Part shown: piece after piece, positions 48,822 to 57,368 of the stretch
How the letters are laid out: each line of letters begins with the position of its first letter
Position numbering within the stretch: position 1 is the first letter of the stretch
The notes under the pieces: generated by a model
Seen by the model: the letters and a program-made list of their open reading frames with translations, nothing else
What the model was told of the DNA's origin: nothing
The model's database searches: none
NCBI GenBank assembly: GCA_937894335.1
Contig: CALCRU010000025.1
Span: 18,008-82,007, forward strand
Length of the DNA stretch: 64,000 bases
Source: an uncultured Treponema sp.
GTDB lineage: Bacteria > Spirochaetota > Spirochaetia > Treponematales > Treponemataceae
Reading direction: 5' to 3'
Translations under genes and position numbers: made by a program

Positions 48822-50474
48822 ATGATACAGAAGGTTTACATTATAGGTCATAAAAATCCTGATACTGACGCTATTGTAGCGGCAACCGCCTATGCTGAAT
48901 TAAAGCATCTTTTGGGTAAAAAAGAATACCTTGCAGCTCGCGCAGGAAAACTGGCTCCTCAGACTGAATACATTTACAAGCGATTTGAAGTTGAGCCTCC
49001 TGAATATCTTCCTGACTTGAATCCAAAAACAGAATACTACATGAGCGAAAAGTACGAAACCGTTGACGAAGGTGAATCTCTTTGGAAGGCGGTTGACAAA
49101 ATGGTAAGCACTGGTGCTCCAGTACTTTCTATAACAAATAAGGAAGGAATCTACAAGGGTCTTCTTAACTACAATGCATTTGCCCTTAATTCATTTAAAA
49201 TCCTGAATCCTAAAAGAAACGATATTTTTACCGCAAGCCTCCGCCTTATAGAAAAAACATTAAACGCAACACCAATTGTAGAATTTGATGCGGACGAATA
49301 CTTTAGCTATTCAATTATGGTGGGCGATGACGATGTGGAAACTTTCCGTGAGCTTTTGGAAGAACACAAGACAGAAAATGTAATTGTCATTACTGGTGAC
49401 CGGGAAGACATTCAGAAACTTTGCATAGAGGCAAAGGTTCGTGCCCTTATAATTACAAAAGACTATCTGGTAAGCAAGGAACTTAGGGAATCCGCAGAAA
49501 AAAATCATGTGTCAATTCTTTTAAGCCACGATTCCACCATGACCACTGCGATGCTAATTGAATACTCTGCACCGGTAAGCGACATGGCAGAAAAAACAAT
49601 AAAACCTGTCTATGCCGATGATGCCGTTCAGAAGATAAAGCCCCTCCTTGCCGACAGTCCCACAAGATGCCTTCCTGTTGTAGACGAGGAGGACAGGGTA
49701 ATAGGACTTATAAGCGAAAGCGATTTACTCCGAGAGCCTAACATTCAGGTTATTCTGGTTGACCACAACGAACCTCAGCAGGCCATTGAAGGCATTGAGC
49801 ATTATGTAATTCAGGAAATTATAGACCATCACCGCATAAATACTTTTTCAACCCGATATCCTATTATGCTCATTAACAAGCCTGTGGGTTCAACAAGTAC
49901 TATTATTTCAAACATGTACCGCGAAAACAGAATTCCCATTCCTAAGAAAATTGCATCAATCCTTTTGTGCGGAATTTTAAGCGACACCCTTATTCTTCAG
50001 TCTGCAACCACAACGGAATACGATGTGCTTACAGCAGAATATCTTAGCAACATTACTGGACTTGACATAAAGGAACTTGGCAACGATATAATCCACAGCG
50101 GAAGTCACATTGGCGGACGCAGCGCAAGCGAAGTAATTCATCAGGATATGAAGGATTATTCCGAAGGCAAAATAAAGTACACCGTAAGCCAGATTGAAGT
50201 TGATGACACCACAGAAATTCTTAAGCGCAAAAAGGAATTTCTTGACGAACTGGACAGGGAACGCCATGCAAACGGTACTCTCTTCCACGCCCTTCTTGTA
50301 ACCGACATTACAAAACTTAGTTCAATTATGTTCCTTGCAAGTGACGAAAACTTTGAGCAGGCAGTTAACCTTCCAGAGCAGGAAGAACACATCTACTACA
50401 TGAAGGATATTGTTTCTAGAAAAAAGCAGCTCATTCCCCTGCTTACGGAAATTGTTTCAAAAGCAATGGAGTAG
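48822..50474 (+). CDS. Family II (Mn-dependent) inorganic pyrophosphatase with CBS and DRTGG regulatory domains
   Basis: A 550-residue protein. The split DHH domain begins IGHKNPDTDAIVAATAYAEL and resumes at VDHNEPQQAIEG..IIDHHRI, with KPVGSTSTII and GILSDTLIL; DHHA2 closes the protein. Between residues about 65 and 300 lie a CBS domain, a DRTGG-like domain and a second CBS domain. This is the layout of nucleotide-regulated CBS-pyrophosphatases, inhibited by AMP/ADP and activated by ATP or diadenosine polyphosphates in known cases. ATG 48822 is used; the frame extends upstream without support. Confidence 0.93.
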   Translation: MIQKVYIIGHKNPDTDAIVAATAYAELKHLLGKKEYLAARAGKLAPQTEYIYKRFEVEPPEYLPDLNPKTEYYMSEKYETVDEGESLWKAVDKMVSTGAPVLSITNKEGIYKGLLNYNAFALNSFKILNPKRNDIFTASLRLIEKTLNATPIVEFDADEYFSYSIMVGDDDVETFRELLEEHKTENVIVITGDREDIQKLCIEAKVRALIITKDYLVSKELRESAEKNHVSILLSHDSTMTTAMLIEYSAPVSDMAEKTIKPVYADDAVQKIKPLLADSPTRCLPVVDEEDRVIGLISESDLLREPNIQVILVDHNEPQQAIEGIEHYVIQEIIDHHRINTFSTRYPIMLINKPVGSTSTIISNMYRENRIPIPKKIASILLCGILSDTLILQSATTTEYDVLTAEYLSNITGLDIKELGNDIIHSGSHIGGRSASEVIHQDMKDYSEGKIKYTVSQIEVDDTTEILKRKKEFLDELDRERHANGTLFHALLVTDITKLSSIMFLASDENFEQAVNLPEQEEHIYYMKDIVSRKKQLIPLLTEIVSKAME

Positions 50475-50487
50475 GTTTAGAACCTTT

Positions 50488-51255
50488 TTACTTTTCAACC
50501 TTGTACTGCATTAAAAGCATGCGTAGTTCAGTCTGATTTTTTACACCGAATTTTTTGCAGACGCCTGCCATTACTTTTTTTACAGTTGAGGTGCTGGTGT
50601 AGTAAATGTCTCCTAGTTCTCGGTATGTCTTTTTTAGCATTAAGAAGTCGTATGTAAAATTTACTTCCCTTTCGTCAAGTGAGCATTCCCTTAGTGAAAT
50701 TTTCTGACCCACTTCCTTGTCCTTTAAAATTTCGCTGTCAAGATTTTGGGCGTATATGTTCATAAGGGGCTTTAAAAGAATTTCCAGCCGCTTGTAGATG
50801 CAGAAGTAAAATGCAATAAAAAAAACTGATTCAACCGTGACCATTATGTAGCGGTCTATTCCCTGAGGCATTACACCCTGAATTACCAGGAGCCAACATG
50901 CAAACAGAATTAGAATTTTTCTTTGCGCGTGAGTTTTAAAAAATCCCGAGCAGAATAAAATTATTATTAGGGCCGTAAACAGAAATACGCCCAGAGTTTC
51001 GTAACCTGTAAGAGCTGTTGACACTGCCTGTATGGAAAGTATTGTGCATTCAAGTGGTATGCAGTTTGGAATAAAAAGAAGGACAATGGCCAGAAGGGTG
51101 CTTATTCCGTTTATGACGGGAACTGTTACCGCTGGAAAAGGAATTATGGTGTTGGGATTTGGTTCTGCCCAAGTGCTTACAAATGTAGCCGTACCCAAAA
51201 TGAGGATTGCCGCAATGTGCATTATTAATTCTGCTAACACCTTTCTGTTCCGCAT
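50488..51255 (-). CDS. Membrane-anchored LuxR-type transcriptional regulator
   Basis: A 255-residue protein. Residues about 5-160 contain five to six hydrophobic segments, followed by a soluble C-terminal region whose last 65 residues (LDEREVNFTYDFLMLKKTYRELGDIYYTSTSTVKKVMAGVCKKFGVKNQTEL) form a LuxR/GerE-like helix-turn-helix. A hydrophobic sensor fused to a LuxR output is seen in other treponemal and clostridial proteins, with unknown ligands. No ribosome-binding site precedes ATG 51255; the predicted mRNA is leaderless. The promoter overlaps that of purM. Confidence 0.78.
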   Translation of the reverse strand: MRNRKVLAELIMHIAAILILGTATFVSTWAEPNPNTIIPFPAVTVPVINGISTLLAIVLLFIPNCIPLECTILSIQAVSTALTGYETLGVFLFTALIIILFCSGFFKTHAQRKILILFACWLLVIQGVMPQGIDRYIMVTVESVFFIAFYFCIYKRLEILLKPLMNIYAQNLDSEILKDKEVGQKISLRECSLDEREVNFTYDFLMLKKTYRELGDIYYTSTSTVKKVMAGVCKKFGVKNQTELRMLLMQYKVEK

Positions 51256-51261
51256 AAATTC

Positions 51262-51290
51262 AGTATAACCCCCCTCTGTCAAATTGTCAA
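51262..51290 (-). promoter_or_regulatory. Promoter of the LuxR-type regulator gene, consensus -35
   Basis: On the minus strand TTGACA (51285-51290), 17 nt, TATACT (51262-51267), with exactly 6 nt to ATG 51255. It predicts transcription starting on the start codon. Confidence 0.75.
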
Positions 51291-51312
51291 AGGTGCATTT
51301 CTATGATATACT
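51284..51312 (+). promoter_or_regulatory. purM promoter, -35 overlapping that of the divergent regulator
   Basis: TTGTCA (51284-51289), 17 nt, TATACT (51307-51312) preceded by TG+1. The -35 overlaps the regulator's -35 on the other strand in the shared word TTGTCAA. A short leader with AGGAG leads to ATG 51332. Confidence 0.65.
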
Positions 51313-51331
51313 CCCCCTATAGGAGTTCTAA

Positions 51332-52450
51332 ATGGCAAAGACTGTTGATTACAAGAAAGCCGGTGTTGATGTTAACGAAGGTTATCGCGCAGTAGACAAG
51401 TACAAGAAGCAGGCGTCCCGTGCAAAAGTTCCGGGCGTGCTTACCGACTTGGGTTCTTTTAATGGAATGTTCGCTGTTCCCAAGGGAATGAAAAATCCCG
51501 TTCTTGTAAGCGGAACCGATGGTGTGGGTACAAAACTTGACATTGCCTTTAAGCTTAAGAAATATGACACCGTTGGAATTGACTGTGTTGCAATGAGCGT
51601 AAACGACATTCTTTGCTCTGGCGTGCAGACTTCATTCTTCCTTGACTACATTGCATGTGGCAAACTTGATTCATCCGTTGCAGGAGAACTTGTTAAGGGT
51701 GTTACCGACGGTTGTGTTGAAACAGGTTGTGCTCTTCTTGGCGGAGAAACTGCCGAAATGCCTGGTTTTTATGATGCTGGAAAATATGACCTTGCAGGAT
51801 TTGGTGTTGGCCTTGTAGACAAGAGCGACATCATTGACGGAAGCAAAATAAAGGAAGGTGATGTTCTGATTGGACTTTCTTCTACAGGAGCCCACTCAAA
51901 CGGATTTTCACTTATTCGCAAATTGGTAAAGAATTTTAACGATCCCTTTGTAGAAAACGGTAAGAAGACAAAAAAGACAATAGGCGAGGTTCTGCTTACT
52001 CCCACCAGAATTTATGTAAAGCCAGTTATGGAAGTTCTTAAGAAGTACCGCGAGTCAGTTCACGGAATGGTGCATGTTACCGGTGGTGGTTTTTACGAAA
52101 ATCTTCCCAGAATGTATCCTCATGCAAAGGAAGGTAAAAAGCAGTTGTGTTCAGTCATTTACAAAAACAGCTGGGACATTCCTCCTGTGTTTGCGGAACT
52201 TGTTCACCGTGGTGCGGATGAAAAAAACATGTTTAGCACCTTTAACATGGGAATAGGTTTTGTACTTGCCGTTAAAAAGGCTGATGCAAAAAAGATTCTT
52301 GACATGTTCAACAAGAATGCAAAGAAATATCACAAGGCGGGAATACCCGACATGAAGGCTTACGAAATTGGCTATGTGGGTCATACCGAAAAGGCTATTA
52401 AGGGCGAGTTTAAGGGTAGCAAGGAAATGACTCGCTTTGTAGAGGCCTAG
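51332..52450 (+). CDS. purM: Phosphoribosylformylglycinamidine cyclo-ligase (AIR synthetase)
   Basis: A 372-residue PurM. It closes the imidazole ring in purine synthesis. YKKAGVDVNEGYRAV at the N terminus, LVSGTDGVGTKLDIAF, MSVNDILCSGV, GCALLGGETAEMPGFY, GLSSTGAHSNGFSLIRK and HVTGGGFYENLPRM are family signatures. It is followed by purN after 1 bp. AGGAG precedes the ATG. Confidence 0.97.
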   Translation: MAKTVDYKKAGVDVNEGYRAVDKYKKQASRAKVPGVLTDLGSFNGMFAVPKGMKNPVLVSGTDGVGTKLDIAFKLKKYDTVGIDCVAMSVNDILCSGVQTSFFLDYIACGKLDSSVAGELVKGVTDGCVETGCALLGGETAEMPGFYDAGKYDLAGFGVGLVDKSDIIDGSKIKEGDVLIGLSSTGAHSNGFSLIRKLVKNFNDPFVENGKKTKKTIGEVLLTPTRIYVKPVMEVLKKYRESVHGMVHVTGGGFYENLPRMYPHAKEGKKQLCSVIYKNSWDIPPVFAELVHRGADEKNMFSTFNMGIGFVLAVKKADAKKILDMFNKNAKKYHKAGIPDMKAYEIGYVGHTEKAIKGEFKGSKEMTRFVEA

Positions 52451-52451
52451 C

Positions 52452-53081
52452 ATGATGAACATTGCGGTTTTGGTAAGTGGCGGTGGAACAAACCTTCAGG
52501 CTCTTATTGATTACGAAAAGGAAAATTCAGACTGCCCTTACCATATTGCCCTTGTGGTAAGCAATACAAAAAATGCCTATGCGCTGGAAAGGGCTTCTTT
52601 AGCTGGCATTCGTGCAGAAGTTAGAAGTCCCTATTCCGTGCTAGGGGCACAAACGGCAAAAAGCGCAGACCGTGACACAAAGCGACTTGCTGTTTCTGAT
52701 GCTGTGCTAGACTTGTGCCGTGAATGCCAAATTGATGCCTTGGTTCTTGCAGGCTACCTTTCTGTTCTAGGCGGAAAAATAGTGTCTGAATATGAGGGTC
52801 GCATAATCAACCTGCATCCCGCTCTGCTTCCAAAGTTTGGCGGTGTGGGAATGTGGGGGCATAATGTTCACGAGGCGGTTCTTGCCGCTAAGGAAAAAGA
52901 AAGTGGCTGTACTGTGCATTTGGTTGACTCTGGCTGTGACACTGGAAAAATTCTTGTGCAAAAAAAAGTTCCCGTAATGCCTGACGACACTCCCGACAGT
53001 TTGTATGCACGCATTGCACCCCGTGAGCATGAGGCCATGGTTGAGGGTGTGTGTATGCTGGCAAAAATGCTGGGTCTGTAA
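52452..53081 (+). CDS. purN: Phosphoribosylglycinamide formyltransferase
   Basis: A 209-residue PurN. It uses 10-formyltetrahydrofolate to formylate GAR. The N terminus VLVSGGGTNLQALIDY, VLAGYLSVLGGKIVSEY, NLHPALLPKFGG (catalytic Asn-His) and VHLVDSGCDTGKI (catalytic Asp) are intact. A short insertion around SPYSVLGAQTAKSADRD differs from E. coli PurN. Start at the first of two adjacent ATGs is a guess (52452 or 52455). Confidence 0.94.
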   Translation: MMNIAVLVSGGGTNLQALIDYEKENSDCPYHIALVVSNTKNAYALERASLAGIRAEVRSPYSVLGAQTAKSADRDTKRLAVSDAVLDLCRECQIDALVLAGYLSVLGGKIVSEYEGRIINLHPALLPKFGGVGMWGHNVHEAVLAAKEKESGCTVHLVDSGCDTGKILVQKKVPVMPDDTPDSLYARIAPREHEAMVEGVCMLAKMLGL

Positions 53082-53090
53082 TTCGAAGTA

Positions 53091-54527
53091 TTACTGTCTT
53101 TGTATATAACTAGACTTAGGTGTAACGGTAATTGTAACGCGCCTGTTCTGAGCCCTTCCTTCTGCAGTAGAGTTGTCTGCAATGGGTTGGGTTCCACCGT
53201 AGCCCTTGTATGTAAACAGGCTTCTGTCTATTCCTTCTTCAACAAGAGCCTCTATGATTGCCTGCGCTCGTTCAATACTTAGCTGCAACTGTCCGTTAGG
53301 TTTGTTTACATCAGCAGTGTGTCCCTCTACCAGAATGCTGTATTCGTCCATGGCTATATAGCGCTTGAGTGATTCCGCAATCTCGTGGATTCGGGGCTGC
53401 TCTTCTGGCAGAAGTTCTGAAGAGTCTGCCACAAATTTTAAATCGGCAAGAGTGAACTGAATTCCTGTGGGGCCGTCGTTTATGATTGTTTCTGGTACCA
53501 GTTCTTCTGGGAAATTTTCACGGATGTTGTAGTAAGAAATATAGTAGGACTCATCCTTAAGGGGTGCGCTTACTGAATGACTGAGTTCGTCTGCATCAAT
53601 AAGTATTACTACTTTTCCCTGACGCAGAAGTTCAATGTTTTCTTTTACGCTAAGAATGCGAAGATAGTCATCCCTTGAAATTACAGGATCGCATCTGTTT
53701 ATTCCGTACACTTTTTTTGCTGTAATCCAGAGTGGGTCTGTTCCAACTCGTTCTGTGTAGTCCTGAAGTCTTGGGCTTGAACCGTACTGAACTATTGCAT
53801 CCTTACGGACTACATCAGGTTCTACCATGTTGCGCTCGTACAGAAGTTCCATGTCTTCCGAGTAGACTTTGGGAAAAAGGCAGGGAGACACTTTGCTTGA
53901 AATGAATTCATTTTTTACAGGAAGGGTTCCCCTTGCGTCTATGATGATTCCCGTATAGGCCCGCGAAGAAACTCTTGAAATTGGTTGGGTAGGGGAGTAG
54001 GGGGTTTTGTGCTTTACCAAAAGAGATCCTATTTCCTGTAGTTGGATTGTGTTCTGGGTCTGAAGTTTTGCTCCTCCGGAAGTAAAGACTGGGGGAGTCT
54101 GCTTGCTGCCACTTATGATTCTGGTAAGTTCTTCCAGTGTAACTGTTCCCGAGATGACAAGGTCGCTAAGGGTGTTTGTGTCGTCAACATAAATTGAAAG
54201 CAGAGGGTCCTTTACAAGCTTTGGCAAGTTAAGCTGAATGTGGTCTACGGCAGAAGCCTTTCCGCTGGGGATTACGATACCGGCCTTCTGAATATCCAAG
54301 TCTACAAGTGAGCGGAATGTCTTTTTTCCCCAGTCTATGGAACTCTGGCTTGACATGACGGCATCCTTCTGGGAGGCGTTACCGCTAGAAGCCGCTGCCT
54401 GAGAGGCAATCATTTCTTTTTCTTCGGGAGAAAGCCTGTACTGGTTAAAGTATTCCTGTGCCGAAAGACTGGTGAATGTTCCTGCAAAAAGTAAAAAAGC
54501 TATACTAAGTATAAGTTTTTTCATCAT
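53091..54527 (-). CDS. OmpA-domain envelope protein, second paralogue
   Basis: A 478-residue exported protein with signal peptide MMKKLILSIAFLLFAGTFTS. Several hundred residues of unknown beta-rich sequence lead to an OmpA-like C terminus: GIQFTLADLKFVADSSELLPEEQP, VEGHTADVNKP, LSIERAQAIIEAL, GYGGTQPIADN and QNRRVTI. It is a probable peptidoglycan-binding outer-membrane or periplasmic protein, analogous to the 5.3-6.7 kb gene. ATG 54527 has GAAGGGG 6 nt upstream; a longer frame to 54572 is unsupported. It sits convergent with purN. Confidence 0.84.
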   Translation of the reverse strand: MMKKLILSIAFLLFAGTFTSLSAQEYFNQYRLSPEEKEMIASQAAASSGNASQKDAVMSSQSSIDWGKKTFRSLVDLDIQKAGIVIPSGKASAVDHIQLNLPKLVKDPLLSIYVDDTNTLSDLVISGTVTLEELTRIISGSKQTPPVFTSGGAKLQTQNTIQLQEIGSLLVKHKTPYSPTQPISRVSSRAYTGIIIDARGTLPVKNEFISSKVSPCLFPKVYSEDMELLYERNMVEPDVVRKDAIVQYGSSPRLQDYTERVGTDPLWITAKKVYGINRCDPVISRDDYLRILSVKENIELLRQGKVVILIDADELSHSVSAPLKDESYYISYYNIRENFPEELVPETIINDGPTGIQFTLADLKFVADSSELLPEEQPRIHEIAESLKRYIAMDEYSILVEGHTADVNKPNGQLQLSIERAQAIIEALVEEGIDRSLFTYKGYGGTQPIADNSTAEGRAQNRRVTITVTPKSSYIQRQ

Positions 54528-54604
54528 TATAGACCCCTTCGCTTTAAAATCGGCATAATAAGTCCTTGACATTAGGGGCGATTGGGTAAAGCCCTACAGA
54601 AAGC

Positions 54605-55804
54605 CTACTTGAAGACTGGAACTATAACCTTCTGTCCTATGGATAGGATTCCGTTTTCCTTTATGCCGTTCACCTGACACAGGTCGTCCACCGTAACTCC
54701 GTATTTTCGCGATATGCCCCACAGAGTGTCCCCCTGCTGTACGGTGTATATTACCGCATCCATGGCAAGGCCTGCATCCTTAAGCTTTTCTTCCGCCTCT
54801 TTTGCCGTGCCCTTGGGAAGCCTTAGCTCGTAGGAAGAACCAGCAGGCGTACAGTTTCTAAACAGCGCAGGATTAAGACGGGTTACAGTTGCCTTTTCTA
54901 TGCCAGTTAGGCTTGCAATCTGGGTAAGGCTCATCATGCCAACAACTGTAAGATAGTCAAACTCTTCTATGGGAGATTCTGCACTTTCTTTTGCTGCTTG
55001 GGCTATGTCGTCCAGTCCGTAGTATTCTGCATTTTCCACAAGGTCTGCAATGGCAAGAAGTTTTGGAACATACAGGGCAGACTGTTGGCTTAGGAGATTG
55101 TGTTCTGCAAGATACCAAAAGTCTTTTCCGGGATTCTTCTTTAAAATTCTGCTCATGGCTCCGGCTCCGCAGTTGTATGCCGCAAGGGCAAGGGCCCAGT
55201 CGTTGAACATTTTGTAATTGTCTTTGAGTTTTGCAACCGCCGCTTCTGTAGACTTCCAAGGGTCGTAGCGTTCGTCGTACCAGGAATTCTTTTTAAGGAA
55301 GGGTGACATGCTGTTTTCCATAAACTGCCACAAGCCTGTTGCCCCTGAGCGAGAAACTGCATTTGTCTTGTAGTTTGATTCCACTATGGGAAGATACTGA
55401 ATTACAGAAGGAAGTCCGTTTGCTTCAAGTGTTGCCAGAATGAAGGGGCGGTAAGGAGCGGAATCTTTTAGCGCCTGTACCAGCTGCTGCCTTCCGTGGG
55501 TCGTAAGAAACTGATTGTGAAACCGTTCGCACAGGGTATTGTCTGCTCCCTCAATGTCTAGCTCTTTTCGGGGCGGTCTGTCTTTTTTTTCTATGGACGA
55601 ATCGGATGCTTCTACTTCTGGCAGAATGTCATCATCGGGTACGGCTTCTTCGTTTGAAAGGAGTTCAATTATGGAAAGAAAGTCTTCTTCGGTTAGTTCT
55701 TCTTCTAGGGGAACAAGTTCTTCCAAAGGCGGATTTTCCAGTGCTCCTAGGGCAGTAAAAAAAGGCGCAAGGCATGCAAAGACAATCGCACAGAATTTTT
55801 TCAC
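54605..55804 (-). CDS. Lytic murein transglycosylase with C-terminal LysM domain (MltD-like)
   Basis: A 399-residue exported protein. Signal peptide (KKFCAIVFACLAPFFTALG), an acidic linker rich in Glu, then a SLT domain: PIVESNYKTNAVSRSGATGLWQFM carries the catalytic Glu in the E-S motif, followed by NCGAGAMSRIL. A LysM-like domain ends the protein (YTVQQGDTLWGISRKYGVTVDDLCQVNGI). It cleaves peptidoglycan glycan strands. GTG 55804 is the start; it overlaps the upstream TGA (GTGA), so it is coupled with the TPR-like lipoprotein gene. Confidence 0.9.
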   Translation of the reverse strand: MKKFCAIVFACLAPFFTALGALENPPLEELVPLEEELTEEDFLSIIELLSNEEAVPDDDILPEVEASDSSIEKKDRPPRKELDIEGADNTLCERFHNQFLTTHGRQQLVQALKDSAPYRPFILATLEANGLPSVIQYLPIVESNYKTNAVSRSGATGLWQFMENSMSPFLKKNSWYDERYDPWKSTEAAVAKLKDNYKMFNDWALALAAYNCGAGAMSRILKKNPGKDFWYLAEHNLLSQQSALYVPKLLAIADLVENAEYYGLDDIAQAAKESAESPIEEFDYLTVVGMMSLTQIASLTGIEKATVTRLNPALFRNCTPAGSSYELRLPKGTAKEAEEKLKDAGLAMDAVIYTVQQGDTLWGISRKYGVTVDDLCQVNGIKENGILSIGQKVIVPVFK

Positions 55805-56844
55805 AGCTTTTCACCAAAGTAAATGCCGGCCCATTCCCAGCGTCCGTGAATCTCTGGATCAGCAGGAAAATTTACCTTGCGGAAGTAGAGGTACCAGACA
55901 TCAATGTAGGTGCTCCATCCAGTAGTGCGCAGGTAGGCTTCTGTTGGAGAAGAGGATTCGTCAAGTTCGGCACTGTAGCGGATTCTCTGGCCAACCATGT
56001 AACCTCTCATGGAAAAGTTTACCTGAGAGTTTTCGTCAGTTTCGCTCTGCCTCCAGCTCATTGCGAAGAAATTTACCTTTGCCTTGTAGCTGTCCAGTGC
56101 AATGTAGTTGTAGTTGGATATTGCCTTTTTAACGGATTCAACAAGAGCGTCAAGGGATTCAAAAGTCCAGTCCTTTGGAGAGTCGTTGAATGCAATCATC
56201 TGCTTGGCCTGAATATAGGCGTTGGGGTAGCCGCTAATCTGAATGGTTCCCGCATCATCCTGCTCCAGAAAGAGGGAAAGTGTCTTTATGGCCTGATCCC
56301 AGTCGCCTTCGTTTTCGTACTCAAGGGCAAGACGGTAATAGAGTTCGGTGAGGCTTACATTGTCTGCAAAAGAGTCTATAAGCTGATTGAAGTAAATGAT
56401 TCTGTTTGCGGAAGAGGAACTTATTTGGATAAGGTGCTGCAGGCATAAAAAGTGCACAGATGTGTCTTTTACGGTAAGGTCGGGGTAGTCGTTTATAATC
56501 CGCTCAAAGTAGTATTCCGCAACGGGAGAGGCTCCGCTTTCAAGGTAGGCGTAAGCGGTCATAAGAAGCCAGTAGGCGTTGTATTCGTCATCGGGGTGGG
56601 AGTTTACCCAGTCGGTAAGAAAAAGTTCCGCTCCAGAATAGTCTTTTACAGAAAGCATGTTGGAGGCAATTGTATTTACTATGGCGTAGCGTTCCTCGGA
56701 AGGCAACTGGCTTGTGTTTAATATGGAAAGAAGCTGTTCCTGCGTGGTGTCGTATGCATTCTTTTGCGATGAAAGGCTAGCGTTTGAGCAGGAGGAAAAA
56801 AGCAGGGCAATGCAGGCACAGGCTAAAATCGGTTTTTTATTCAT
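55801..56844 (-). CDS. TPR-like lipoprotein, unknown function
   Basis: A 347-residue lipoprotein with lipobox F16-S-S-C19. Helical repeats of TPR spacing span residues about 40-200 (for example ELYYRLALEYENEGDWDQAIKTL). The C-terminal 110 residues are aromatic and beta-rich (WSTYIDVWYLYFRKVNF). It overlaps the transglycosylase gene, so a role in envelope assembly or peptidoglycan remodelling is plausible. No ribosome-binding site; an extended -10 ends 6 nt before the ATG. Confidence 0.72.
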   Translation of the reverse strand: MNKKPILACACIALLFSSCSNASLSSQKNAYDTTQEQLLSILNTSQLPSEERYAIVNTIASNMLSVKDYSGAELFLTDWVNSHPDDEYNAYWLLMTAYAYLESGASPVAEYYFERIINDYPDLTVKDTSVHFLCLQHLIQISSSSANRIIYFNQLIDSFADNVSLTELYYRLALEYENEGDWDQAIKTLSLFLEQDDAGTIQISGYPNAYIQAKQMIAFNDSPKDWTFESLDALVESVKKAISNYNYIALDSYKAKVNFFAMSWRQSETDENSQVNFSMRGYMVGQRIRYSAELDESSSPTEAYLRTTGWSTYIDVWYLYFRKVNFPADPEIHGRWEWAGIYFGEKL

Positions 56845-56850
56845 GGCATA

Positions 56851-56879
56851 ATTGTAACAGACGGCAGGGTTATTGGCAA
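56851..56879 (-). promoter_or_regulatory. Promoter of the TPR-like lipoprotein gene
   Basis: On the minus strand TTGCCA (56874-56879), 17 nt, then TG+1 and TACAAT (56851-56856), exactly 6 nt before ATG 56844. Confidence 0.7.
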
Positions 56880-56901
56880 GTGTCGAAAATTGTTGTAATA
56901 T
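56873..56901 (+). promoter_or_regulatory. Promoter of the divergent small membrane protein gene
   Basis: TTGGCA (56873-56878), 17 nt, TAATAT (56896-56901). The -35 overlaps the opposite-strand -35 (56874-56879) in the word TTGGCAA. Confidence 0.5.
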
Positions 56902-56930
56902 GTAAGTCTATTGCAAAAGGAGTGCTTGTT

Positions 56931-57368
56931 ATGGAAAATAAAAAGACAGCTAAGGTTCCCATTACAAAGGCATCGTTCTTTATTTTTTTAGGACTGGTCT
57001 GTTTTTTTAACGGCATACTGGGACTTCTTATTTCTACACGGGCGATACCCTTTACATTCAAACAACTCTGGCCCCTATGCGTTATTCTTACGGGAGTTTC
57101 CATGTTTCTTGCAAGCATGTTTTACACCCACCGCATCCGAAGCGTATATCTTTTTCCTTCCATAGTGATTGTTGTTTTGGGCGGATGCCTTCTTCCTTTT
57201 TCACTTCACTTGATTAAAGATTCCCTTTCTGCATTTGTTTTAAAATGGTGGCCTGCAATTTTGGTTGCCGTGGGCATTGTGCTCATCATTCTGTTTATTG
57301 CCCAACAGGTAAACCACAAGGATTTTCCCTATATGACAGACGATTCCCTTGTGGAGGATGACGAGTGA
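56931..57368 (+). CDS. Small polytopic membrane protein, LiaF/DUF5668-like N-terminal pattern
   Basis: A 145-residue protein with four hydrophobic segments (about residues 13-35, 40-60, 68-92 and 100-122) and an acidic tail. The PFTFKQLWPLCVILTGVSMFL and WWPAILVAVGIVLIIL arrangement resembles LiaI/LiaF-like transmembrane modules. Function is unknown. ATG 56931 has AAGGAG 9 nt upstream; the longer frame to 56784 runs into the divergent gene. Its end overlaps the TPR lipoprotein gene by 4 bp (GTGA). Confidence 0.65.
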   Translation: MENKKTAKVPITKASFFIFLGLVCFFNGILGLLISTRAIPFTFKQLWPLCVILTGVSMFLASMFYTHRIRSVYLFPSIVIVVLGGCLLPFSLHLIKDSLSAFVLKWWPAILVAVGIVLIILFIAQQVNHKDFPYMTDDSLVEDDE

